Part shown: positions 29,871 to 40,900 of the stretch, piece after piece
Position numbering within the stretch: position 1 is the stretch's first letter
Layout of the letters: each line of letters opens with the position of its first letter
Assembly (NCBI RefSeq): GCF_963678635.1
Contig: NC_087070.1
Location: 19,189,318 to 19,253,317, forward strand
Reading direction: 5' to 3'
Length of the DNA: 64,000 bases
From: Symsagittifera roscoffensis
Taxonomy: Eukaryota; Xenacoelomorpha; Acoela; Convolutidae
Position numbers and translations under genes: made by a program
Notes under the pieces: model-generated
Told to the model about the DNA's origin: nothing
The model's database searches: none
Seen by the model: only the letters and a program-made list of their open reading frames with translations

Positions 29871-30247
29871 AGTGTTCTAATTGTAATTTTTATACTTATA
29901 GCAGCGAGGGACTCGCTAATCATTTCAAGAAGAAGCATTCTCAGCATAATATTAAATTATGTGCTCAGCAGACTCCAAACACACTTCAGGAAAAGGTAAA
30001 ATTTTTAAGTTTTTTTTTGAAAAACTTAGAAATTACTATGATTATTAGTTTTTACTGAATCTGAAAAGTCTCAGCAATTGTAACAAATCAAGTCAGTAAT
30101 TATACAGTGTTTTCATTACATTACCTGAACTATCATTTACTTTTTTATTCAAAGGTTTTGATTGATGTTAAAGACAGCAAAAATCGAGTTCAAATCGTCG
30201 TGAAGCTTTCCATGGAACTCGATCCGAAAACTTTTAATCAACAGTAA
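29768..30247 (+). CDS. Spliced stand-alone zinc-finger protein, paralogue of the PolB N-terminal module (106 aa)
   Basis: Exon 1 runs 29768-29995 (76 codons, MPSLNRNERVACLECG…) and ends at AAAAG|GTAAAA. Exon 2 runs 30155-30247 after a TTTTTTATTCAAAG acceptor. Both are in phase 0 and the frame closes at TAA. Two finger units are visible: CLECGRDYTHKHASRHRRTC and CSNCNFYTYS…HFKKKH. Exon 2 (VLIDVKDSKNRVQIVV…) corresponds to the HFLVDTEMENGRNKVF segment just before PolB. It is thus a copy of the polymerase's N-terminal module without the third finger and without polymerase, possibly a competitor or regulator at the same DNA site. The open frame running past 29995 is intron. Confidence 0.75.
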
Positions 30248-32532
30248 AAACTCCATTGATTGCAAGCTTGCGGAGATTTGTTGTGATAAATTTGTAGTAA
30301 AGTGCATAACATATGCTAATGAGTATTTAAGTATTCACCTAAAAATTGTAAAACTTGGATATTTAGAAAACATCAACTAATTGAAAGGTTTTTTGTAGTT
30401 GATATTTTAAGGTTTTCCTTGTTTTGTGCTTGTAAAAGTGTTCATAGAGCAGAGCTTTTTAAGCAGATAATGTGGTTTGACTTATTAGGAATAATGTTTT
30501 TCTATTGATTTTTTGATAATTTCAGAAAATAAATTGATAAATGACCTGGAAAAAATGTATATTTTGCTAAACTTTGAAAGTTTCAAGATAATGATACACA
30601 TCATTCCAACTAAAAATTTAGTCTAAAAAAGAAATTCAGATTTAAAACAGCATTATACAGTTATTAGCTTGAAAAAATACTTTAAAGATTTTTAGTAAAG
30701 GGTTTATGGTATTTATTCAGCTTCGGATTATTGATCGTTTGTTGAAACGATACATTTTTCCATCTAAAATTCAATTTTTAAGTAAAAATTTGCTCAAATT
30801 GAATTCATTTGGTAGAAAGTAGATGAAGCAGAAACTGAGAAAATGCTAAAATGAGATAGAAGCTCAATTTAATCCTTAAGAGATTTGAGATACTTTTACT
30901 AAAATTTAGCTTATAAAGTATATCGTGAGAAAAAATCCAACATAAAAATTCTCAAAGTCTTATATTTATCCGTAATTCTTTAGAAAAAATTGTTATCATA
31001 TAATAAATGATATATTTGGTACTTTATATGAAAGATCAAATGTTTTGAAGATAATTTTTGAAAAGCAAACCCAATTCGACATCTTTTGGAAGAAGATACA
31101 TAAAGCATAAATCGAAAACTTGCATTCAAGATCTACTTTTCCTTGCTACACAATACTACATAGAATATACAACACTATATACAATACATTACTACATTTT
31201 TACTACATAGAGTTTTTTTTCTTAAAAAAAAAATCGGAAAATTACACAATTGTTCCAGTTTGCACCTTGCTTTGCTAAATCAATTTTTTGAGACTCGCTC
31301 TTTCAGAAGTTTTTATATTGTAGATGTTAGGAACTAGGTGCTCTTGCGTATTTCCGGAGATTTTCAGATTACAGCTAATAGAGCTGCTCCTAATTTGTTC
31401 TTAGATCGTAAAAATACACCTTTATATTCTCATTGTGTACATATATTTTTGAATGCTTTAACTAGCACCAATTCTTTCTCACTTGGATATTTTTGAGAAA
31501 ATTTCCGTCATAAATTAAGAAAAAAAAAAGCGAGTTAATAACTATTTTGCAAGAAAAGTGATAGTTAATGATTCCAAAATGTGTATTTTTGCTTAAACAG
31601 TTTACAATAGCAACTGAACAGGGGAACCTCGAGGAAGATTTTAACATTTTTTATTGTAATAATCATACGGTATCAGTTCTAATTTCATCTCTGCTAGCAA
31701 ATTGTTTGTTCAATTGATACTATTTTCCTCCTAAATTCTCCAGTTTTGACTAAATTTTCTAGTAAAGTGTGTTCAATAGCGAAAACATGTTTTAAACAGA
31801 AAGCAAGAATAACTTTAAAACATGGAAAAACTCTACGGAAAATCTTGAAAGTTATGTTGCAGAAGCAACAGAGAGATAATCATCAGTTATGAAGAAGTTT
31901 TTGTTGAATTTGAGCCAATATCGAATAAATTTTTAAGAAAAATTTATCCCATTTTAAACAATTTTAGCAATAAACCGTTAATTTTTTTATTAATAATCAG
32001 AATTTTCTAATTTTTAACCTGAAAAATTTCTCACAAAGTGTAATTTTTTTTTTTACAAATTTGTGTAATTCAATGAGAAAAAAATGAGGAGGAGTTGAAT
32101 CATGGAGTTTGATTTAGAAATTTCATAGGATTTTACCCTTAATGTTCATTTGAATTGAGATTCCTAAAAACAATCCCTGAACTGGACAAAAAAAACAGTT
32201 AAAAACCAAAGTAAAGGTTCGAAATGGAAAATTTCATGTAAATTTGATTAATTTTTATTTTACCTTCTCGAAAATTACGACTAATTTTACTGTTTTCCGG
32301 AAGTTTCAAAATTGATTCTGCTACTATGAACCTTCTTTTCAGTGTTTAGAGCATTGTATAACCAAATATTTAGCTCAAATTAAGGTAAACTTCATCGTAT
32401 TTCAATAATTTGAGAAAAAATTGTTGAAAAAGTCATTTTTTTTATTCAAAATTATAGTCTTAGCTTATTTTTAAAATCTATAAGTATAATTAGATCAAAA
32501 GCAACAATACATTAACCAAAATTATGAGATTT
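30248..32532. other. 2.3-kb gene-poor interior of the element
   Basis: AT-rich DNA without a credible frame on either strand. In canonical Polintons this much space would carry capsid or ATPase genes; here none is visible. Confidence 0.5.
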
Positions 32533-32660
32533 CTGCAATATTTTCCAAATACTTGAAATTTTTGTAATTTTTTCCAAATACTTGAAATTTTTGCAATTTT
32601 TTCCAAATACTTGAAATTTTTGCAATTTTTTCCAAATACTTGAAATTTTTGCAATTTTTT
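32533..32660 (+). repeat. 29-bp tandem repeat, about 4.5 copies
   Basis: Units read ATTTTTGCAATTTTTTCC followed by AAATACTTGAA, nearly identical. They lie immediately inside the reiterated right terminus of the element. Confidence 0.85.
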
Positions 32661-32689
32661 CTCAAAAAATTTGAATTTTTTCGAAGTTT

Positions 32690-33254
32690 CAGTAAGTTTC
32701 AGCATTGTTTCAATTAGATAGAAAGTAAGATTATTTAATAAATTAGGTCAAATAATAGCTAACCTTATCGTTTTTTGAAGTTTTTTTGAAAATTTTTTCA
32801 TAAAAATTTACCCAAAAACTCTTACCATTGACTTACCATGCACCAAAAAACTAAATACATAACCTTTATTCTACACGTAATTAACTATTAACTGTTCCCA
32901 ATTAGATAACGCGCGCCAAAAATTTTGCGAAAAAAATTTCCACACAAAAACCAAAAAAATTACGTTTTTCTTTATCTTACCATCACACTGAAACCTTACC
33001 ATCCGTATTCCCTATCTTAATACATTGTAGACTCTATACCCAATCTTAATACATAGCATGGAAGACCCGAAGTCTATAACGTATCTTAATACATAGGGTC
33101 TTCCATGCCCCCCCCCCACTTAACCTCCAACATCTACTACATGTAGACTCTATACCCAATCTTAATACATAGCATGGAAGACCCAAAGTCTATTACGTAT
33201 CTTAATACATAGGGTCTTCCATGCCCCCCCCCCCCACTTAACCTCCAACATCTA
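32690..33254 (-). repeat. Extra tandem pieces of the terminal inverted repeat
   Basis: About 32690-33141 is a nearly full TIR copy ending …CCTCCAACATCTACTAC. It is followed at 33142-33254 by a 113-bp copy of only the outermost TIR segment (GTAGACTCTATACCC to CCTCCAACATCTA), and then by the complete right TIR. The joins fall at the element's extreme tip. Confidence 0.85.
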
Positions 33255-33274
33255 AATTATGGCAGTAAATTTAC

Positions 33275-33845
33275 TATACGATGCAGTGATTTTTATACTT
33301 TCTTTGTAATTTAAACTTTTTTCTCGGAAACTTGCCTTTTTTCGAAGTCTCTGTAGGTTTCAGCATTCATTGTTTCAATTAGATAGAAAGTAAAATTATC
33401 GTTTCAATTAGATAGAAAGTAAGATTTTTTAATAAATTAGGTCAAATAATAGCTAACCTTATCGTTTTTTGAAGTTTTTTTGAAAATTTTTTCATAAAAA
33501 TTTACCCAAAAACTCTTACCATTGACTTACCATGCACCAAAAAACTAAATACATAGCCTTTATTCTACACGTAATTAACTATTAACTGTTCCCAATTAGA
33601 TAACGCGCGCCAAAAACTTTGCGAAAAAAATAAACATTTCCACACAAAAACCAAAAAAATTACGTTTTTCTTTATCTTACCATCACACTGAAACCTTACC
33701 ATCGGTATTCCCTATCTTAATACATTGTAGACTCTATACCCAATCTTAATACATAGCATGGAAGACCCGAAGTCTATAAAGTATCTTAATACATAGGGTC
33801 TTCCATACCCCCCCCCCCCCCTGATCACCTCCAACATCTACTACT
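33275..33845 (-). repeat. Right terminal inverted repeat
   Basis: Complement of 17000-17566, from ATACGATGCAGTGATTTTTA at its inner end to CCTCCAACATCTACTACT at the tip. A poly-C run replaces the poly-G of the left end. Confidence 0.9.
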
Positions 33846-33846
33846 A

Positions 33847-34045
33847 CTAAACTTTGATGCGGGTAAAATAAAACGTTAACTTAAGTGATTCATGGTCGTC
33901 AAATGAAATCTCATTAAAAATATTCATAGATCAAACAAATTCTCGCGTTATTTTAAAAAGCATGAGTTCTTGTTACTTATGCTCCCCCATAGTACCCTTT
34001 AAAGGAAGAAGAGAACAGAATTTTGCACCTGGTAACGATTTAATC
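33847..34045 (+). repeat. 199-bp direct repeat, right copy
   Basis: Repeats 16801-16999 from CTAAACTT to GGTAACGATTTAATC, then continues into unique sequence CTCTTTTAAAATAGG. The left copy is preceded by different unique sequence (ATTACTTGCGC), as expected if the target was duplicated on insertion. Confidence 0.9.
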
Positions 34046-34236
34046 CTCTTTTAAAATAGGTGAACATAGAGTTGACCGGAATTGAAGAGTTTTTCGGTAC
34101 GGAAACATATTTGTCAACAACCTCGTCATACTTGACACAAACTTAAAATTCCGTACAAAGCGAGGGCTATTTTTCTAGATATAAAAGTTATATAGATAAC
34201 ATAGCCAATTTTTTGGTATTTTCTGTACAGAAATGA

Positions 34237-35080
34237 TCTAGTTCTTTCTTAGTTTAGAAATAAACATTTTCTGGAAAGAAATAACCAGAAATCAGTTCAC
34301 TGCTCGACTGCTACGAGGTAGACATTCTTCGAGTTTACACAATAGCTGTATCCCAAATAACGCTTGTTATAATATGGATTTGAACTTGGTTGCTAAGCCT
34401 ATACGGAAGTTTTAGATCATGTGGTCTAGCACAACCGTCTAAGCAAGGGAATGTTGGGGGTTCGAACGCCACCAAGAACGTCTTTTTAGCTAGAATTAGC
34501 CTAAATTCAGCTAACTTCTGACCAGAAATCAGATTAGAATTTAAAAAACTAAAGTCCCTGCTTTGCTTAAACATTTCCTAAAGATTTTCTGATCAGAAAT
34601 TTAGATTAGATATAAATTATTTCAGGTCAGAATTGAAGAGTGTATATTTGACACATCTATTTCTTTCTTAGTTTAAAAATAAACAATTTTTGAAAAAAAA
34701 ATAACCAAAATTTAGTTCACTGCCTAGTCGCAAGGAGATAAAAATGCTTCGAGTAAATACACTAACCGTAGCATTACGAAGCAAAATATCGCTTTGCATT
34801 AGGTTGCTAAATCTATCTAATACTAACAGGTAATGTTGCACAGCGGTTAGTCGGACCGCCTACAAAGTCGCAGGTCGAGAGTTCAAGCACAAGCCGGACA
34901 CTTTTTTCTAGCTAGAAATAGGCTAGGTTTAGCTAACTTCTCATCAGAAATAAGATGAGAAATAAAAAAATTTCAGAAAAATCTGCTTTTTCAAAACATT
35001 TCACAAAGAATTTCTGACTAGAAAATTAGATTAAATTTGAAATATTCCAGGTCAGAAAAAAAACATTTCTCGGTACGGGA
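34237..35080 (+). repeat. Two tandem tRNA-derived SINE-like units (~420 bp each)
   Basis: Both units start TTTCTTAGTTTA(G/A)AAATAAAC and share AGTTCACTGC…CGAGTAAAT/TTTACAC, GGTTGCTAA, and an end ATTCAGGTCAGAAT. Unit 1 has a good B box (GGGGGTTCGAACGCC near 34458) and unit 2 a degraded one (GGTCGAGAGTTCAAGC). An A-box-like stretch lies ~45 bp upstream. No intact tRNA cloverleaf forms. Confidence 0.55.
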
Positions 35081-35825
35081 AAGCGTTACTTTTGCCCGGC
35101 AGTTTCGAGCTAGGCTCAGGGCAGTTTTCCTTTTCTGACTGAATTGGGTTGATCAAAGGAGACAGTTCTTGGTGTTGATTCTTTTCCAACAAGACTAGCC
35201 TATTTTCTTCTAACTCAGTTGTCTCTTGCTTTAATTCAAGCCGCGCTAATGATGGCCAAAATTGAGTTCCAATCTTTTCCGCAGCGCCCTCCCAAAATCA
35301 AGTATCAAATGCGTGAACACAGTTTTGGCCACATTAATTTCACTAATGGTTTTATGCATCCATTTGACAATTTCTATTGTTTTTATGGATAGATTCAAAT
35401 TCTTATTTGCGGCTTTGCTTTCTCTGACACTCTTTTGGGACCTTAAGGCCTTTAGGCCTGCTTCGATGCATCATTTTGCAGAGCTATTGAAAACACGCTT
35501 ATGGTCATGTAAAGTAGTACGCTAGCTTTTGAAGTCTTCTGGTTGATTTGATTGATCGTCAAAAAGGTTTTTTCAACTACAGCCGAAAAGCATGAAAACA
35601 AAGAAAAATACAACTCATTACAAATTTCCAGAAATTTGTTCTTAGGTTGAATCTAAAAATACAGTTTTCAAAATTTAAAATAGCTGTAAAGTGATTTTTG
35701 TCTAGAAAAAACAGTTTATCATTCATGTACTCCTTTTATTCAATATTATGAGTTATTTCTACTATTTTATTACGTCTTTTTCACTTCAAAAATGGAACGC
35801 AATTGGGTATTTTAGTTTAACCTAG
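35081..35825. other. Unassigned DNA
   Basis: A hydrophobic frame at 35262-35525 is the longest; it has no recognisable family or splice context. Nothing else is supported. Confidence 0.35.
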
Positions 35826-35967
35826 TGTCATGCCGCGCGTAGACCATATCTATACACGCTGCATTCTACGTTACAGTTATTGTCCAATAGATTGATAACA
35901 CTGGGAGGTTCCGTCAATTCAGCCTCGCGTTAGTCATAAATGATAACTTCAATTAATCCGACATCCT

Positions 35968-36153
35968 GGTAGAGCCTGGCGTAGTCGACGAAAACCCTCC
36001 CCCAGGCCAGAATTGAAACCGGAAACAGAGTCAGAACCAGAGGCAGATAATCGCCTCCGCAGAGATGCAGCTGCATCCCGACCAGTCGAAGACGTGAACA
36101 CAGAGCGGCGGCAAAAAAGGGACACGTATCGGGATGAACAGGTTTTTCCATGA
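35968..36153 (+). pseudogene. Gag N-terminal fragment
   Basis: A 61-codon frame without stops is rich in Arg/Glu/Pro (RKPSPRPELKPETESEPEAD, then NTERRQKRDTYRDEQ) just inside the left LTR-like segment. This is the composition and position of a Gag start. The frame is then lost. Confidence 0.4.
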
Positions 36154-36783
36154 AACAGAAGCAAGAGCACACTCGCGTTCTTTTTTCGCTCATGGGAATG
36201 AAGGCAGGAAAAAGCTAGTCCAAGTTTCTCCCCATGCTGATTTAAATCTACTGCCATTTGTAGATTTCTACAAGAACTGCGTATACGCATTCAAAACGGA
36301 GGTTAACTATACCAAGGACCGTATTAAGTTATATAACACATGGTAAATTGAAGCGAACGAGTCAATTTGTCTTTTTATTGAAGACTGTCTGTTAAATCAG
36401 CATGTTGCAATTGGTCAGTAGAGGAAGAGCAAAACCTGGTACGAGATCTGTTCTGTGGACGTATTCGAGATAACAATATTCAAAGCACATTTAGCTGTAA
36501 AAACCTAGGTGACGAAGGTACTCCGAAACTAGGGTTGGAACTGGAGCGTCCATGAAGTGTTAAAAAGTTTTGCCACACAAAAAAAGCAACTTACATTTCA
36601 GTCTCCCTATAAAAAAAACAGCAGCCAACCTTTTTTCAACCTTGTAGAGGGGGTGGCCAAAATACTTCCTGCAAACAAAGCGGTCCGGTCAAAAAAGAAT
36701 CAACCATAGGCTGAACCGTCTTTTTCTAAGGCAATGCATGTTCAGCATACCATCGGAAAGTATGTTCAGCCAGAGAGATGGAA

Positions 36784-36825
36784 TGTTCTTCCTGCAGAAA
36801 AAAGGGCCATTTCGCTAAAACGTGC
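36784..36825 (+). pseudogene. Gag CCHC zinc knuckle
   Basis: CSSCRKKGHFAKTC is a perfect CX2CX4HX4C retroviral-type zinc knuckle. It is followed by KSTKSRVNRVEEDDY and a stop. Confidence 0.75.
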
Positions 36826-37997
36826 AAATCCACTAAAAGCCGAGTCAATCGAGTGGAAGAGGACGACTACTAAGAAAGACAGGAAACAGAAGTTGAGAGT
36901 GTTGCAATCGAGGATAGCTCCAGCACAGAGCAGCCAAACCAGCAGTAGAGTCTTTGTCAGACTCAGACACACGGGTTGCGGTCGGACAGGTGTGTTCCCC
37001 ATGAAGGTCTCCCAGAAGCATGTCAAGTCCCAGCAGGGTAGTGCGCATCAGTTTTGTTCCACCACAGACATTTCTCATGCCAGTTTATGACCAACCGTCA
37101 ACTGGACGATGCCTTTGAACTCGTCCAATAAAGTGCTCAACGCGTCACAAAGCTCAGTCGCCACTCTGCCAGCAATAGATCTCTAAGAAATTGAAACACC
37201 GTCGCTCAGGTCAAAATACACGATTGTGGATCCAGTAGCGAGTGCTCAAAATGAGGAGGCAGTACCATCATCGTCGTATCAGACCAGAATTGAGTTAAAA
37301 TTACCCGAAGCAATATATGGCAATGAGTCGCAAACGTCATCTTGCTGTAGCGCCAGGGCTTCGGGCAAACACAGGAAGGCTCCAGCAAAAGATGGCAGCC
37401 CAATAGGTCACTCAGTAAAAAAGGTGGAAGCAATACCGCCACTTTGCCAATTACCGTCACCGATCACACTCCATCCCCGAAAAGTCAGCAGATCGTTCAG
37501 AGACACATTGGAAGTCTCCCGCAACAAGGGTTGCCATCAAAGAAGCCATCCCCGAAGGACATCTTTTTCAAATAAAAAACTAAATTGTATGAGTGTTTGA
37601 ACATTTTTCTCTTCAAAAACTCTGAGTACGTTAACACTTTTCTTGAGTCCTTATTCTAGTCTATTTTCTCTCATAATAAGTCATTTTCACCCAGTCTGCT
37701 GGATAAATTGTGTTATTAATGTTGCTAGTCTCAAAAATCTTTGCTTAAGAAATTTTTTGTTTGCCTCCAGGTATGTCAAGCCGCGCATACACCATACCTA
37801 TATGTGCTGCATTCTACGCTGTTATTATTGCAGTGGTGCCAAGGTCACCCACCAGTCGCCCTAAGCTATCTCATACGGTGCTACCAAAACCATCTGTCTG
37901 CATATCGGCTTACAATACAGACCTATTCCGTTGCTATTGATAGTTTGTGTGTACCAAGTCTTCTGCCAACCTGTCCAGAAGTTTTGATGATTTTTAA

Positions 37998-40900
37998 TTG
38001 ATTGCAAATTATTCATTAATTATTATTACGACGAGGCCCCAAAGTTAGACAAAACAAAAATTCTGAAAATTGAACAATGATATTTAAAAAAACTTTGGTT
38101 GTAAAAATAAATTCAAATACTTTAGTTTAACTATCGTAGGTTGAAAAAAAAATGATATAATTGTTTCTGTAAATTGTAAATAATTTGAAGTCTCGCTGAT
38201 GCTCGATTTCAAAACTCAACAAATAAGGAAGCTAAAACGGCGCAACGAAGTTTGGAAAAAACACAGAAAAAGAAGAAAGCCTTGTTTAATTGAAGCAAGC
38301 TGCACAGCCACACTAATCTGAATAACGAATGTGATGGTATTATTAGAGTTCTAGAATTGATAAGGAAAATTTTTAGATTTGCGAAACTAAAATCTCAAAA
38401 AAAAGAAAACTTTTGAGCAGCCATCGAATCTGTGAAAATGAATTGTTCGAAGCTGGGTGATTTTGAGACAAACGTAAAAATAATTGAAGAAAACTGAAAT
38501 AAATATGCAATGTGCTGAAAACATAAAACAAATGAGAAACAAACAGAATTAAAAGTTTTCTTACAAACAAAATTAGTTTTTTTCACACAAATTGCAGCAA
38601 AAAATTTACTCAGAGCAATAATACAAATGATGAGAAGAGGGTTATTTGATAAAAAGTCAAATCACTTACTAAAACTTTTAAACGTTTTAAATTCAACTCA
38701 GTTTGTCTGTTTAAATTCGTCCTCGAATTAATTGTTTTTGGATTTTGCTCAAATTATTGTAAGCTAGCAAAAGAGGTCAACTTGCATTGTAGTTTTACAG
38801 CAGTAGCACATTAACTGCAAAGCAAAGATTTACTTGGTAAAGTGTTTTCCCAATCTAGTGCTTCACAGGAAGAAATTTTGTATCGAATTTTAAAAAACAG
38901 TTATTGCAGGGGTATCGACAAAAAAAATGTTCTGCTAATGAAATTTAAATTATTGCTATGAAAAATGAAAAACTGAAAGCCTTGATTGAAAAAAATGAAT
39001 GAAGATCAAAGATAAAAAACCTTTTAAAAATATCCAAAAAGAATTTCAAAATTAAGAAGATACAAAAACAAGTCTAAGAACTTCTCTATTGGGTGATATT
39101 TTTTACGACGACTTTTTTCGAGTCAAAATTAGTTTCAAGTTTCAAGCTCAAGCAAAGGGCTATAAAGATCGTAATTTCTACGCCGCAGGCGGACTTCAGA
39201 AAACAGAAAAAAAACTGATGTTCTCGGACACTTTCAAAAAGGTCAAACCAGTTTCATGATTGACCAAAGTTTGTTAGTTTATCGGCTCCATTATCCACAT
39301 TCTTTTGATACCTGCCTCAAAGAAAGTTTCATTTTTTTGTTGTCATCCAATTATTTTTAAAACATAAACCAATCCTAGTCACAGGAAGACGCTATTAAGA
39401 TTGATTGATTTCAAATTATCTATTAATTATTAATACGACGAGCCCCTAAAGTTAGCGAAAGCAAAAATTCTGAAAATCGAACAAAAATAATTTTAAAAAA
39501 ACTTGGTTTACAAAAATAAATTCAAATCACTTACTTTAAATATGGTAGATTGAAAAAAAATGTGATATTAATGTTTCTGTAAATTGTGGATAATTTGAAG
39601 ACCTGGTGATGCTCGATTTCAGAACATAACAAATAAGGAAGCCAAAACAGGGCAAGGAAGTTTGGAAAAAACACAGAAAAAGAACAAAACACTTTCAAAA
39701 AAGACGAAGTGAGCTCACTGAAGGATTCACACCGCTAGTCTCTAGATTAGGAGGAAACTTTTGTCTTTATGACTGAGCGAACTGTCCAAGTAGTTTTATA
39801 GAGATTACTCATTATCTAATAGTTGATAGAGTGCGCCCCTAGTAAAGTGCTTACTGTTCAGGCCATCAGAACGGTCAGGGAAATGGTCTCGTTTTGATAT
39901 TTTTGCTGTTGAACTGCGTCACTAATTGAGTTGATCACTAGCTCAGCAAACAGCAAACAGTTCTATTCAGAAGCTTCGGAAATAAGTTATCAGAAAAAGT
40001 CATTGCGCAGTTTGAACAGCTAATTTTTAGTGTTTAAACATTTTACTCAAACCAGCTGCGTCACGACGTCTTCAATCTATCCTCATGCTAACTCAAATTG
40101 CAGATAAATTCTATTTGCAAAGTTTGCTTTAATTTGGTTATTGTTGAAAAAGGCCACTTAAAACGCAGATGTTAAGATATTGAATTTTTGATAAAAAATA
40201 CTTTAATCAGAATTAAAAACAAACAACCACCTGTTTTGTTTTATTGAGTAAAGTTATCAATGAAATTTTAAAAGAAGTTCAACATAATCAAATTGCGATT
40301 AAACAGGACTAGTTTGTTGCTTCCTTGCTTCTTTCAGCTACGAACTTTCTAATATTTGAGGCTGCAAAACACGAGTCAGTTTCGAGTGAAATGGTTGAGG
40401 AACTGTAACTCGATCTGCCTCAACTGTAACTTAATCTGTCTCAATTGCAAAATAACTTATCAAAAGCACCAATATCTTAAATGCTTGGTAAAAAATTAGC
40501 AACACAATTTGAAAACTAACTTGAGGGCTTCACGCTGAAAAAAAACGAACCAATCAGCCCGGATTAAAAGGAGTCTCCGGTTCAATCTGCTTCCAAGAGG
40601 CGGAGGCTCTTGCAACCTTATCATCACGATGCTGATAAGACTGCTGCTGAGAAGGCAATTAACCAGACTTATATTTCAAAAACTGATTCATCCAAGACGC
40701 AAGCACCAATTAGAACATCTCTTAAATATTTTGATGTTTTTTCATTGAAAAAATTGGGGATCAGTGCTAGTGCTTATTTAAATTAACCGGACGAACATTT
40801 GAAAATTGAATAGCGTTTCTCTCAATTTGGATTAAGTTTAGACAATGTGAACAGAACAAAAACTGCTGGAATTTCACCAGAATTATTATGGTGTAATTTC

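Larger units (their letters stand above)
17000..33845. mobile_element. Polinton/Maverick-like DNA element with protein-primed-type PolB
   Basis: This is a 16.8-kb element with inverted termini 5'-AGTAGTAGATGTTGGAGG at 17000 and its exact complement ending at 33845. The TIRs are about 570 bp. It carries a B-family DNA polymerase with zinc fingers, several small paralogous genes, and no visible integrase, major or minor capsid protein, packaging ATPase or adenovirus-like protease. Size, long TIRs, AG…CT ends and PolB fit the Polinton class. The missing gene set and the 199-bp flanking duplication do not. The right end carries extra tandem pieces of the TIR (32690-33254). Genes point both ways from two divergent promoter regions (22.0-22.5 and 27.34-27.55 kb). 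The 2.3 kb from 30.25 to 32.5 kb is without evident genes. Confidence 0.85.
35826..37830 (+). mobile_element. Remnant of a third gypsy-like LTR element
   Basis: TGTCATGCCGCGCGTAGACC (35826) and TGTCAAGCCGCGCATACACC (37774) begin two similar ~55-bp segments in direct orientation, both containing GCTGCATTCTACG. They are candidate LTR starts. Between them lie Gag-like fragments in plus orientation (35968-36153 and 36784-36825) but no pol. A polypurine tract before the right copy is not convincing. Probably an internally deleted, old element. Confidence 0.45.

Noticed and set aside
32533-32660. Regular short repeats considered as a CRISPR-like array
   Set aside because: Units are contiguous 29-bp tandem repeats without unique spacers, in a eukaryotic element.
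34420-34480. Possible tRNA gene with GGTTCGAA box
   Set aside because: No acceptor stem or anticodon arm can be folded; better explained as a tRNA-derived SINE.
35262-35525. Hydrophobic 87-codon frame resembling a small membrane protein
   Set aside because: No splice, promoter or family support, and it lies in repeat-rich DNA.
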